DNA of 64,000 nucleotides from contig NZ_FXAT01000006.1 in NCBI RefSeq assembly GCF_900177725.1, forward strand, positions 124,001 through 188,000, in the 5' to 3' direction. The notes under the pieces are model-generated. The model was not told the origin of the DNA. It made no database searches and was given only the letters and a program-made list of their open reading frames with translations. The stretch is from Paraburkholderia susongensis. Its GTDB lineage: Bacteria > Pseudomonadota > Gammaproteobacteria > Burkholderiales > Burkholderiaceae. The position numbers and the translations under genes are program-made. Positions 33,901 through 42,061 of this stretch are shown here, one piece after another. The stretch's first letter is position 1; each line of letters begins with the position of its first letter.

Positions 33901-34746
33901 ATGACCGCTGCGGTATCCGAAGCCCTCGACATCCGTCACGTGCGCAAGCGCTATGTCCAGCATGGCGCGGCGCTCGATGTGCTCGACGACATCACGCTGA
34001 GCGTGCAACCCGGCGAATTCGTGAGCGTGCTCGGCGCGAGCGGCTGCGGCAAGTCGACGTTGCTGCGCCTGATCGCCGGCCTCGATACCGACTACAGCGG
34101 CGACATCCACGTCGCCGGCGAACGGGTGCGCGACACGTCCCTGCAACGCGGCATCGTGTTTCAGGACCATCGGCTGTTTCCGTGGCTCACTGCGTCGCAG
34201 AACATCTTGGCGGCGCTGCGCAATGCACCGTTGACCGCGAGGCAGAAGCGCGACGCAGTCGCAGAACATATTGCGCTCGTCGGCCTGACCGGTTTCGAGA
34301 ACGCGTATCCGAACCAGTTGTCGGGCGGCATGGCGCAGCGCGTGGCGATCGCGCGCGGACTGGTCAACCGTCCGCGTGTGCTGCTGCTCGACGAGCCGTT
34401 TGGCGCGCTCGACGCGCTGACGCGCGGCCGGCTACAGAACGAATTGCAGCGCATCTGGCAGCAGGAGCGCATCACGATGATCCTCGTCACGCACGACGTG
34501 GACGAAGCCGTCTATCTCGGCGACCGTGTCGTGACGATGGCGCCGCGTCCGGGCCACATCGAGCGCATCGTCGAGGTTGCGTTGCCGCGCCCGCGCAATC
34601 GCGGCGACGCGCGCTTCATCCGCTTGCGCGACGAGATCGTGGCCGACTTCGGCGAGCCCGGCACGCTGCCGCACGACGGTGATGGCGGCTTGTCGCATGC
34701 CGAGCCCGCCCATGCGCCGATTACCGAATGGCGGCTCGCGTGGTAA
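33901..34746 (+). CDS. ABC transporter ATP-binding protein, SsuB-like
   Basis: A 281-residue ATPase with Walker A GASGCGKST at residues 45-53, signature LSGGM at 140-144, Walker B LLLDEP at 161-166 and the switch histidine in LVTHDVDEA. The extension after about residue 225 (EVALPRPRNRGDARFIRLRDEI) is typical of nitrate/sulfonate/taurine importers. It powers the two permeases encoded just upstream. The monooxygenase gene begins 46 bp downstream and is probably in the same transcript. Confidence 0.92.
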   Translation: MTAAVSEALDIRHVRKRYVQHGAALDVLDDITLSVQPGEFVSVLGASGCGKSTLLRLIAGLDTDYSGDIHVAGERVRDTSLQRGIVFQDHRLFPWLTASQNILAALRNAPLTARQKRDAVAEHIALVGLTGFENAYPNQLSGGMAQRVAIARGLVNRPRVLLLDEPFGALDALTRGRLQNELQRIWQQERITMILVTHDVDEAVYLGDRVVTMAPRPGHIERIVEVALPRPRNRGDARFIRLRDEIVADFGEPGTLPHDGDGGLSHAEPAHAPITEWRLAW

Positions 34747-34792
34747 CACACGCAGCCCGCTTCAAAACCAGCGGCATGCTACGGAGCAGACG

Positions 34793-36160
34793 ATGAGCAA
34801 CAGCAAACGGCAGATCAAACTCGGCGCGTTTCTGATGGAAACCGGCCACCATATCGCCGCGTGGCGCCATCCCGACACGCACGCGAGCGGTGGACTCGAT
34901 TTCCAGCACTACGCGCAACTCGCGCAGATCGCGGAGCGCGCGAAATTCGACACGATCTTCTTCGCCGACAGCGTCAGCGTGCGCGATACCAACCTGCCCT
35001 CGCTGTCACGCACCGCTCGCGCGGACCATTTCGAGCCGCTGACGCTGCTGTCGGCATTGTCGGTGGTCACGCGCAACATCGGGTTGATCGCGACGGTATC
35101 GACCACCTTTAACGAGCCCTACAATCTCGCGCGCAAGTTCGCATCGCTCGATCATCTGAGCGGCGGACGCTCAGGCTGGAATCTCGTGACGTCGAGCACG
35201 GAGTCCGAGGCGCTGAACTTCAGTTTCGACCAGCATCCCGAGCATGGCGAACGGTATGAGCGCGCGAAGGAATTTCATGACGTGGTCGCGGGCCTGTGGG
35301 ATAGCTGGGAAGACGACGCGTTTCTTCGCGACAAGGAAAGCGGCGTGTATTTCGACCCCGGCAAGCTGCACGTGCTCAACCATCGCGGCAAGCATTTCAA
35401 GGTGCGCGGACCCTTGAACGTCGCGCGTTCGCCGCAAGGCTCGCCGGTCGTCGTGCAGGCGGGCGCGTCGGAGGCCGGCAAGGAACTCGCCGCGCAAACC
35501 GCCGAAGTCGTGTTCGTCGCGCATCAGACGCTCGAGGAAGCGCAAGCGTTCTATCGCGACCTCAAGGGCAGACTCGCGCGCTATGGCCGCCAACCGGATC
35601 ATCTGAAGATCATGCCGGGCATCTTTCCGGTGATCGGCCGGACCGAAGAAGAAGCGCGCGCGAAATTCGATGCGCTCCAGGCGCTGATTCATCCGACCGT
35701 GGGCCTGTCGCTGCTAGCCAATATGTCGGGCGGCGTCGATCTGTCGAGCTATCCCGTAGACGGACCGTTTCCCGAACTGCCGGAAACCAATGGCGGCAAG
35801 AGCCGGCAGCGTCTGCTGCTCGATCTCGCGCGGCGCGAAAACCTGACTATCCGCGATCTGTATCTGCGTATCGCGGGAGCGCGTGGACACCAGCAGGTTA
35901 TCGGCACACCGCAAAGCATCGCGGATCAATTGCAGCAATGGTTCGAGGAAGACGGCGCGGACGGCTTCAATATCATGTCGCCGTGGCTGCCTGGCGGTCT
36001 CAGCGAATTCGCTGAGCTCGTGGTGCCGGAATTGCAGCGGCGCGGACTGTTCCGGACGGAATACGAAGGACACACACTGCGGGAGAATCTCGGCCTGCCA
36101 CGGCCTGTGAATCGCCATGTTCTTGCGCGGAAGGAACGCGCGGCAGTCGCGATACGATAG
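34793..36160 (+). CDS. LLM-class flavin-dependent monooxygenase (NtaA/SnaA/DszA family)
   Basis: A 455-residue flavin-dependent oxygenase of the bacterial-luciferase fold. The NtaA/DszA branch is indicated by GHHIAAWRHPDTHASGGLDFQHYAQLAQIAERAKFDTIFFAD, the NLVTSSTESEALNFS segment and SPQGSPVVVQAGAS. The enzyme needs reduced FMN from a separate reductase, which is not encoded nearby. GGAG lies six bases before the ATG. Behind a sulfonate-type importer it probably opens a C-S bond or oxidises a sulfone or similar compound; nitrilotriacetate-type substrates are an alternative because the family includes them. Confidence 0.88.
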   Translation: MSNSKRQIKLGAFLMETGHHIAAWRHPDTHASGGLDFQHYAQLAQIAERAKFDTIFFADSVSVRDTNLPSLSRTARADHFEPLTLLSALSVVTRNIGLIATVSTTFNEPYNLARKFASLDHLSGGRSGWNLVTSSTESEALNFSFDQHPEHGERYERAKEFHDVVAGLWDSWEDDAFLRDKESGVYFDPGKLHVLNHRGKHFKVRGPLNVARSPQGSPVVVQAGASEAGKELAAQTAEVVFVAHQTLEEAQAFYRDLKGRLARYGRQPDHLKIMPGIFPVIGRTEEEARAKFDALQALIHPTVGLSLLANMSGGVDLSSYPVDGPFPELPETNGGKSRQRLLLDLARRENLTIRDLYLRIAGARGHQQVIGTPQSIADQLQQWFEEDGADGFNIMSPWLPGGLSEFAELVVPELQRRGLFRTEYEGHTLRENLGLPRPVNRHVLARKERAAVAIR

Positions 36161-36208
36161 TCCGCCGTAAAGCGCGACCGCCGCATCCCCCTACCGTTGC
36201 ACCCACCT

Positions 36209-36916
36209 TCAGTCATCCGCCAGGAAATTCGGATAACTCGCGCGAATCTGATCGACCTGGCTCAGCGTCCCCGACAGATGCTTGCGTAGCGCGGCCTGCG
36301 CGGCCGTCACATCGCCGTTTTCGATCGCATCGACAATCTCGGTGTGATCGCGCACCACCGCGATCGTCTTGCCCTCCACCGGCAGATTCAGACGGCGCAG
36401 CCGGTCGATATGGCCGCTCAGTCTGCGCACCAGGTCCCACAGCTGCGGCACGCCGGCCGCCTCGTACATCTGCCGATGAAAAGCCTGGTCGAGCAGCGAG
36501 AACTGCTCGTAGTTCTTCAGATCGAGCAGTTGCGTCTGCCCCGCGATAGTGGCGCGCAACTGCGCGATCAGCACGACGTCGCGCTGCTCCGCGAGTGTGC
36601 GCACGACTTCCAGTTCGATCGAGCGGCGCAGGAAGTGCGCCTGCAACGCGGACGTCACGTTGATCTGGCTGACGACGGTCGCGTGCTGCGGATAAATGTC
36701 GACGAGGCCTTCCTCGCCGAGCTTCATCAGCGCGTCGCGCACCGGCGTCTGGCTCAAACCGTACTGGTTCGCCAGTTCGATGCGTGACAGCACCGTGCCG
36801 GGCGTCAGTTCGAGGGACAGGATCATTGCGCGCAGCCGTTCAAAGATTTGCGGCGCGGCGTGGCGGGAGCGGTCGATCCGATGAGTCGCCGCTGACCGGG
36901 AAACGTGATTTTTCAT
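36209..36916 (-). CDS. GntR family transcriptional regulator, FCD subfamily (first)
   Basis: A 235-residue regulator with an N-terminal winged helix (QIFERLRAMILSLELTPGTVLSRIELANQYGLSQTPVRDALMKLGEEGLV) and a helical FCD effector domain. The domain keeps aspartate and histidine residues typical of metal binding (DQAFHRQMYEAAG, LRRLSGHIDRLR-like helices, VRDHTEIVDAIENGD). I choose the ATG at 36916; a GTG at 36955 is in frame but the extra residues look non-helical. It is divergent from the glucarate dehydratase gene, and a perfect palindrome lies between them. Confidence 0.9.
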   Translation of the reverse strand: MKNHVSRSAATHRIDRSRHAAPQIFERLRAMILSLELTPGTVLSRIELANQYGLSQTPVRDALMKLGEEGLVDIYPQHATVVSQINVTSALQAHFLRRSIELEVVRTLAEQRDVVLIAQLRATIAGQTQLLDLKNYEQFSLLDQAFHRQMYEAAGVPQLWDLVRRLSGHIDRLRRLNLPVEGKTIAVVRDHTEIVDAIENGDVTAAQAALRKHLSGTLSQVDQIRASYPNFLADD

Positions 36917-37056
36917 GGCTGGAACTGAAGCGTGGGCGCAGGCGGCTGAATGCACCCGCCCGCTGAAACACTAGCACTATAGCCGACGCCCGCCCCTTCC
37001 AGCGGGCCTGACAGCGGATTTCACCCCAGTGGGAGATCAGTATTTACCCCACTGAC

Positions 37057-37074
37057 GCACTAATACATTAGTGC
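37057..37074. promoter_or_regulatory. 18-bp palindrome, candidate GntR operator
   Basis: GCACTAAT AC ATTAGTGC is a perfect 18-bp inverted repeat in the 208-bp gap between the GntR gene and the glucarate dehydratase gene, 51 bp before the latter's ATG. A weaker similar half-site (CTAGCACTATAG) lies near 36972. Size and position fit a GntR/FCD dimer site controlling both genes. The palindrome is certain; binding is inference. Confidence 0.6.
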
Positions 37075-37124
37075 TTTACTATCCGCCCCATCAGATTTCC
37101 ATCCTTCGATTGCCGATTGCCACC

Positions 37125-38399
37125 ATGACTCGCGACATCACCATCACGCAGGTGCGAATTACTCCGATCGCCTTTCGCGACGGCCCACTGCTCAACGCCG
37201 CCGGAATCCACGAACCCTGGGCATTGCGCGCCATCCTCGAACTGGAGACGGGCGACGGCCGCGTCGGCATCTCCGAGACCTACGGCGACGAGCCGATGCT
37301 GCGCGTGCTCGAACAGGCGAAAGCGCTGGTGACCGGCCTGTCGCCGTTCGACCTCAATCGCATGGAAGAGCGCGTTCGTGCGTCGATCAAGGCGGCCCCC
37401 GGCGCGGTCGAATTCGAACTCGCGCCCGGTTCGCACTCGGCGAAGAACGCGCCGAAGGTCATCAGCGCGCTGGAAGTCGCGATGCTCGACCTGCAAGGGC
37501 AAATCGTCGGCGCGCCGATCGTCGACCTGCTCGGCGGCAAGGTGCGCGACGCGGTGCCCTACAGCGCCTACCTGTTCTTCAAGTACGCCGAGCACGCCGG
37601 CAAGCCCTACGCGCCCGATGCCTGGGGAGAAGGCTTGAGCCCGCAGCAGATCGTCGCGCAGGCGCGTCGCATGATCGAGCTGTACGGCTTCCAGAGCATC
37701 AAGCTGAAAGGCGGCGTGTTCGAACCCGCGCACGAAATCGCGTGCATGCGCGCGCTGCATGAGGCGTTCCCCGGCATGCCGCTGCGCCTCGATCCGAACG
37801 CCAACTGGACGCTCGAAACGAGCATCGCGGCTGCCCCGCAACTCGACGAACTGCTCGAGTACTACGAAGATCCGTGCCCGGGACTCGAAGGCATGGCCGA
37901 ACTCGCGAAGCACACGCGCCTGCCGCTCGCGACCAACATGGTCATCACGACGATGGACGATTTCCGGCGCGGCGCCGACATGGGTTCGGTCAAGGTCCTG
38001 CTGTCGGACCATCACTACTGGGGCGGTCTGCGCGCGACCCAGACGCTCGCGCGCATGTGCAAGCTGTGGGACCTCGGTATGTCGATGCACTCCAACTCGC
38101 ACCTCGGCATCAGCCTGATGGCGATGACGCACGTCGCGGCGAGCATCCCCAACCTGACCTACGCGTGCGACACGCATTACCCGTGGCAGGAAGAAGAAGT
38201 GATCAAGGGCGGGCGCGTGAGCTTCGACAACGGCTCGGTACGCGTGCCGACGACACCGGGCCTCGGCGTCGAACTCGATCGCGAGCGGCTCGCCGAACTG
38301 CATGCCCAGTATCTGTCGTGCGGCGTGCGCAATCGCGATGACCTGAAGCAGATGCAAAAGTACGACCCGAGCTTCAGCGGCAAGAACCCGCGCTTTTGA
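37125..38399 (+). CDS. gudD: D-glucarate dehydratase-type enolase-superfamily enzyme
   Basis: A 424-residue enolase-superfamily protein. The glucarate dehydratase pattern is complete by eye: KLK at residues 193-195, metal ligands D223, E248 and N271, then D295 and H322 (GMSMHSNSHLGIS) as the His/Asp dyad. The length agrees with the family. It would remove water from D-glucarate (or L-idarate) to give 5-keto-4-deoxyglucarate in the cytoplasm. Two MFS sugar-acid carriers follow and a GntR regulator is divergent. The start at 37125 is the ATG before TRDITITQV; upstream in-frame codons run through the palindrome. A 13-nt tandem repeat begins at its stop codon. Confidence 0.88.
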   Translation: MTRDITITQVRITPIAFRDGPLLNAAGIHEPWALRAILELETGDGRVGISETYGDEPMLRVLEQAKALVTGLSPFDLNRMEERVRASIKAAPGAVEFELAPGSHSAKNAPKVISALEVAMLDLQGQIVGAPIVDLLGGKVRDAVPYSAYLFFKYAEHAGKPYAPDAWGEGLSPQQIVAQARRMIELYGFQSIKLKGGVFEPAHEIACMRALHEAFPGMPLRLDPNANWTLETSIAAAPQLDELLEYYEDPCPGLEGMAELAKHTRLPLATNMVITTMDDFRRGADMGSVKVLLSDHHYWGGLRATQTLARMCKLWDLGMSMHSNSHLGISLMAMTHVAASIPNLTYACDTHYPWQEEEVIKGGRVSFDNGSVRVPTTPGLGVELDRERLAELHAQYLSCGVRNRDDLKQMQKYDPSFSGKNPRF

Positions 38400-38448
38400 T
38401 CCACGCTTTTAATCCGCACTTCTAATCCGCGCGTGTGATCCGCGCTTG
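38397..38448 (+). repeat. four tandem 13-nt repeats starting at the gudD stop codon
   Basis: Units TGATCCACGCTTT (38397), TAATCCGCACTTC (38410), TAATCCGCGCGTG (38423) and TGATCCGCGCTTG (38436) are each exactly 13 nt. The first begins with the stop codon of the glucarate dehydratase gene, and each unit starts with TGA or TAA. Because 13 is not a multiple of three, stops are supplied in all three frames. The gene's own last codons (CCGCGCTTT) look like a partial fifth copy. Replication slippage at the gene end is the simplest origin. Confidence 0.75.
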
Positions 38449-38523
38449 CGGGCCGCGCCGCTGACCCGCCCGGATATCCGGCACGCGACCTGCGGCGCGC
38501 GTCGCCACTGAAGGAGACACCCC

Positions 38524-39852
38524 ATGAGTACCCCCATTGCGGACGCGTCCCGGCCCGACCGCGCCGGCGCGCTGGCGAGCGCGGTGCGCAAGATCAAGTG
38601 GCGCGTGCTGCCGCTCTTCGTCGTGATGTTCATCGTCAACTACATCGACCGCGTGAACATCGGCTTCGTGCGTCAGCACCTGAGCGCCGATCTGGGTATC
38701 GGCGCGGCGGCCTACGGCCTGGGTGCGGGGCTCTTCTTCGTCAGCTATGCGATTTTCGAAGTGCCGTCGAACATCCTGCTGCAGCGCTTCGGCGCCAAGA
38801 TATGGCTGACGCGCATCATGCTCACGTGGGGTCTGGCGGCAGTCGGCATGGCGTTCGTGCGTGGCGAGACGTCGTTCTACGCGATGCGACTGGTGCTCGG
38901 CGCGGCCGAGGCCGGCTTCTTTCCCGGCGTCATCTACTACTTCACGCAATGGCTGCCGGGTAACCAGCGCGGCAAGGCGATGGCGATCTTCCTGAGCGGC
39001 TCCGCGCTCGCATCGGTACTGTCCGGCCCGATCTCCGGCGGACTGATGCTCATCAACGGCGGGGGCCTGCGCGGCTGGCAGTGGATGTTCGTGATCGAAG
39101 GGATGTTCTCGGTGGTGCTGGCCGGCTTTATCTGGCTGTGGCTCGATTCGAAGCCGCGCGACGCGAGCTGGCTCAGCCGCGCGGAGCAGGATGCGGTGGT
39201 GGGCGAGATCGAGGAAGAGCAGCGCCAGCGCTCCGCAATGCACGCGGTCAAGCCGTCGCTCTGGACGCTGCTGCGCGACCCGCAGATCCTGATCTTCTGC
39301 CTGATCTACTTCGCGGTGTCGCTGACCATCTACGGCGCGACCTTCTGGCTGCCCAGCATCATCCGCAAGATGGGGCATTTCAACGATTTCCAGGTCGGTC
39401 TCTTCAACTCGATTCCGTGGCTGATCTCGATCGCGGCGATGTACTTCTTCGCGATGCTGGCGGCGCGCTTCAGGTTCCAGCAAGCGTGGGTCGCGTGCGT
39501 GCTGCTGATCGCCGCGCTCGGCATGTATGCGGCCGGCCAGGGCGGCCCGCTCTTCTCGTTCATTGCGATCTGCTTTGCGGCGATCGGCTTCAAGGCCGCG
39601 TCGTCGCTGTTCTGGCCGATTCCGCAGGGTTACCTCGACACACGGATTTCGGCGGCGGTGCTGGCGCTGATCAATTCGATCGGCAACCTCGGCGGCTTCG
39701 TCGCGCCGGCGGCGTTCGGCTTGCTCGAACAGAAGACCGGCTCGATCGAAGGCGGGCTCACCGGACTCGCGGTGATGTCGGTCATCGCTGCCGGGGTCGT
39801 GTTCTTTTCGCGGATGAGCCCGCGCGAGGGAATCCCCGCGTCCGCGCAGTAG
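38524..39852 (+). CDS. MFS transporter, ACS family (glucarate/phthalate permease type)
   Basis: A 442-residue carrier with twelve predicted membrane segments. The N-terminal NYIDRVNIGFVRQHLSADLGIGAAAYGLGAGLFFVSYAIFEVPSNILLQRFGAKIWL is typical of anion:cation symporter family members for sugar acids and aromatic acids. AAGGAG precedes the ATG at seven bases. Following the glucarate dehydratase gene directly, it is the likely uptake system for glucarate or a related aldarate. Confidence 0.9.
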   Translation: MSTPIADASRPDRAGALASAVRKIKWRVLPLFVVMFIVNYIDRVNIGFVRQHLSADLGIGAAAYGLGAGLFFVSYAIFEVPSNILLQRFGAKIWLTRIMLTWGLAAVGMAFVRGETSFYAMRLVLGAAEAGFFPGVIYYFTQWLPGNQRGKAMAIFLSGSALASVLSGPISGGLMLINGGGLRGWQWMFVIEGMFSVVLAGFIWLWLDSKPRDASWLSRAEQDAVVGEIEEEQRQRSAMHAVKPSLWTLLRDPQILIFCLIYFAVSLTIYGATFWLPSIIRKMGHFNDFQVGLFNSIPWLISIAAMYFFAMLAARFRFQQAWVACVLLIAALGMYAAGQGGPLFSFIAICFAAIGFKAASSLFWPIPQGYLDTRISAAVLALINSIGNLGGFVAPAAFGLLEQKTGSIEGGLTGLAVMSVIAAGVVFFSRMSPREGIPASAQ

Positions 39853-39900
39853 GCGCAGCGAGCGGTGTAGACGCAATCCCTGAAACCCTCTGGAGACACG

Positions 39901-41190
39901 ATGAAAATAATGGAAGCCAATGCGGCCGCTGCCCGCACGGCCGTTGGACGATACCGATGGACCATCTGCGCGATGATCTTTTGCGCGACGACGATCAACT
40001 ACATGGATCGTCAGATGCTGGGGCTGCTCGCGCCGCTGCTGCAAAAGGACATCGGCTGGAATCAGGTGCAGTATGCGCAGACCGTGATGGTGTTTACGGT
40101 CACCTATGCGATAGGTCTCGCGATCTTCGGTCGAATCGCGGACCGCGCCAGCACCAAGGTGGTCTACGGCAGCGCGATGGCGATGTGGAGTCTCGCCGCG
40201 ATGCTGCATGCGGTGGCGGCCACCGTGCCGGGTTTCGCCGCCGTGCGCGGCTTGCTCGGCTTCGGCGAGGCGGCCAACTTTCCGGTTGCGATCCGCACCA
40301 CTGCCACGTGGTTTCCGAAGAAGGAACGTGCGCTAGCGACAGGCTTCTGGAACATGGGCGCGACGATCGGCGGGATCGTCGCGCCGGCCTTCGTGCCGAT
40401 CGCCGCCGTGATGTTGGGCTGGCGCGCGACGTTCATCGCCGGCGGCGCGACCGGTTTCATCTGGCTGGCGGTATGGCTGCTGATCTATCGGCCGCCCGCG
40501 CAGCATCCGTCGGTATCGAAGGCAGAACTCGATCACATCAATTCGGACCGCGACGAAGTCGTCGAGCAACGGATCAGCTGGCTGTCGGTGCTCAAATACC
40601 GCGAAACGTGGGCCTTTGTCGCCGGCAAGCTGCTGACCGATCCGGTGTGGTGGTTCTATCTGTTCTGGCTGCCGAAGTGGCTCAACGAATCGCGGCACAT
40701 CGACATCGGCAATATGGGCCTGCCGCTGATCGTCATCTACACGATGGCTTCGGTCGGCAGCGTGGCGGGCGGATGGCTGTCGTCGCGTCTGATGGCGCGC
40801 TCCAACAAGCCGAATTTCGCGCGCAAGGTCGCGATGGGCATCTGTGCGTTGTGCGTGCTGCCGATTGCGACGCTGTCGTATTTCCAGAGCCTCTGGTATG
40901 CGGTTTTCGCGGTCGGTCTCGCGGCGGCGGCGCACCAGGGGTGGTCGGCGAATCTGGTCACCACGGTGGGTGACGTGTTTCCGCGCCGGCTGGTCGGCAC
41001 GGTGGTCGGTATCGGCGGCGTGGCGGGAATGGTCGGCTCGTTCTTCTACTCGGGCGTGATTGGCGAGACACTGCAGCGGACCGGGCAGTATTGGGCGCTG
41101 TTCGCTGTTGGCGCGCTGGCGTATCTGGTTGCGCTCGGCATTATTCATCTGCTGATGCCGCGGATGACGCCGGTGAAGTTGCGGGACTGA
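39901..41190 (+). CDS. MFS transporter, ExuT/hexuronate-like
   Basis: A 429-residue carrier with twelve predicted segments and the ExuT-like N-terminus RWTICAMIFCATTINYMDRQMLGLLAPLLQKDIGW, then GFGEAANFPVAIRTTATWFPKKERALATG. GGAG precedes the ATG. It lies 48 bp after another MFS gene, so the glucarate unit carries two unlike carriers, perhaps for hexuronates as well as aldarates. The enzymes for hexuronate oxidation are not in the window. Confidence 0.9.
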   Translation: MKIMEANAAAARTAVGRYRWTICAMIFCATTINYMDRQMLGLLAPLLQKDIGWNQVQYAQTVMVFTVTYAIGLAIFGRIADRASTKVVYGSAMAMWSLAAMLHAVAATVPGFAAVRGLLGFGEAANFPVAIRTTATWFPKKERALATGFWNMGATIGGIVAPAFVPIAAVMLGWRATFIAGGATGFIWLAVWLLIYRPPAQHPSVSKAELDHINSDRDEVVEQRISWLSVLKYRETWAFVAGKLLTDPVWWFYLFWLPKWLNESRHIDIGNMGLPLIVIYTMASVGSVAGGWLSSRLMARSNKPNFARKVAMGICALCVLPIATLSYFQSLWYAVFAVGLAAAAHQGWSANLVTTVGDVFPRRLVGTVVGIGGVAGMVGSFFYSGVIGETLQRTGQYWALFAVGALAYLVALGIIHLLMPRMTPVKLRD

Positions 41191-41315
41191 GGTCCTATCC
41201 TGGCGGCCATCGCCGCCACCAGCCCTGTCATTCGCTGGCCACATCCGCTACATAGCGTCTTCGCGTAACAGAGATTCAAAAATATAAAAAACTCTTGCAA
41301 GACAGTTTTTGCCAT

Positions 41316-41329
41316 GCTGGTATACCAGC
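41316..41329. promoter_or_regulatory. 14-bp palindrome next to the GntR start, candidate operator
   Basis: GCTGGTATACCAGC is a perfect palindrome ending one base before the ATG of the GntR gene at 41331. TGGTATACCA cores are common for GntR/FCD regulators. A possible -35 element TTGCAA lies at 41295-41300, and the -10 region would fall inside the palindrome, so the transcript may be almost leaderless and repressed by its own product. Confidence 0.55.
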
Positions 41330-41330
41330 T

Positions 41331-42008
41331 ATGAACCAAGAACAAACCAGCGTATCCGACGATCCGTATGTCCGCCTTCGCGCGTTGATCGTCGATGGCT
41401 CGCTCCGCCCCGGCGAAGCGCTTTCCGAACGCAGTCTTGCAGAGCGGCTGCAGGTGGGCCGCACGCCGATTCGTGAGGCCGTTAAATGGCTCGCGCGCGA
41501 CGGCCTGCTCGAAATCGTGCCGATGCGCGGCACGTTCGTGCGCGAGATGTCGGTGAGCGATCTGCGCGAAATTCATGAAATGCGGATCGCGCTGGAGGGA
41601 ATGGCAGCGTTCCTCGCAGCCCGCCATGGCTCGTGCGCTTCGCTTGATGACGCAGCCGCGCGCTTACAGGCACTCGCAAAAGGAATGGCAGCGGGACAGG
41701 CACTCGACGTGGACGAAGCGCAAAGCATTGGCTGGACGTTCCACGACGCCATGTTCGAATGCGCCGACAATCAGCGCTTGCGGCAAACCTACCAGAACCT
41801 GCGCGCTCAGAGCGGGCTCGCGCTGCGGCGCGTCGAGCGCTACAGCGTTGAGCGGACCCAGGAGGCGGTGCTTGAACACCTCGAGATTTGCGCGGCCATC
41901 CAGGCCGGCGATGGCGAGCAGGCACGCCGTCTCGTCTATGCGCACCTCGAGCGAGCGATGCAGGTTCGCCTGAAGTTCCTTGCACACGTGGGCGAGAAGC
42001 AGGCGTAA
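41331..42008 (+). CDS. GntR family transcriptional regulator, FCD subfamily (second)
   Basis: A 225-residue regulator with winged helix (VRLRALIVDGSLRPGEALSERSLAERLQVGRTPIREAVKWLARDGLLEIVPMRGTFV) and an FCD effector domain (SVSDLREIHEMRIALEGMAAFLAA; WTFHDAMFECADNQRL). The ATG at 41331 has no Shine-Dalgarno sequence and adjoins a palindromic operator candidate. The dicarboxylate-type symporter starts 53 bp downstream, and the aldolase gene overlaps that, so the regulator probably controls this three-gene unit including itself. Confidence 0.9.
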   Translation: MNQEQTSVSDDPYVRLRALIVDGSLRPGEALSERSLAERLQVGRTPIREAVKWLARDGLLEIVPMRGTFVREMSVSDLREIHEMRIALEGMAAFLAARHGSCASLDDAAARLQALAKGMAAGQALDVDEAQSIGWTFHDAMFECADNQRLRQTYQNLRAQSGLALRRVERYSVERTQEAVLEHLEICAAIQAGDGEQARRLVYAHLERAMQVRLKFLAHVGEKQA

Positions 42009-42061
42009 CTCCTCTCGCACAAACCTGACGCCTGCCGTCACGCTGTTCCAGGAGAATAACC

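Noticed and set aside
37068..38357. Minus-strand open frame (429 codons) opposite the glucarate dehydratase gene
   Set aside because: Antisense of a gene with a complete active site; no independent evidence.
38422..40209. Minus-strand open frame (595 codons) opposite the MFS genes
   Set aside because: Composition (His/Arg/Glu rich, no hydrophobic pattern or motif) is that of a GC-rich antisense shadow.
39081..40973. Long open frame (630 codons) across both MFS genes in a shifted frame
   Set aside because: Arginine- and aspartate-rich translation typical of an off-frame shadow; the two MFS genes in the other frames are clear.
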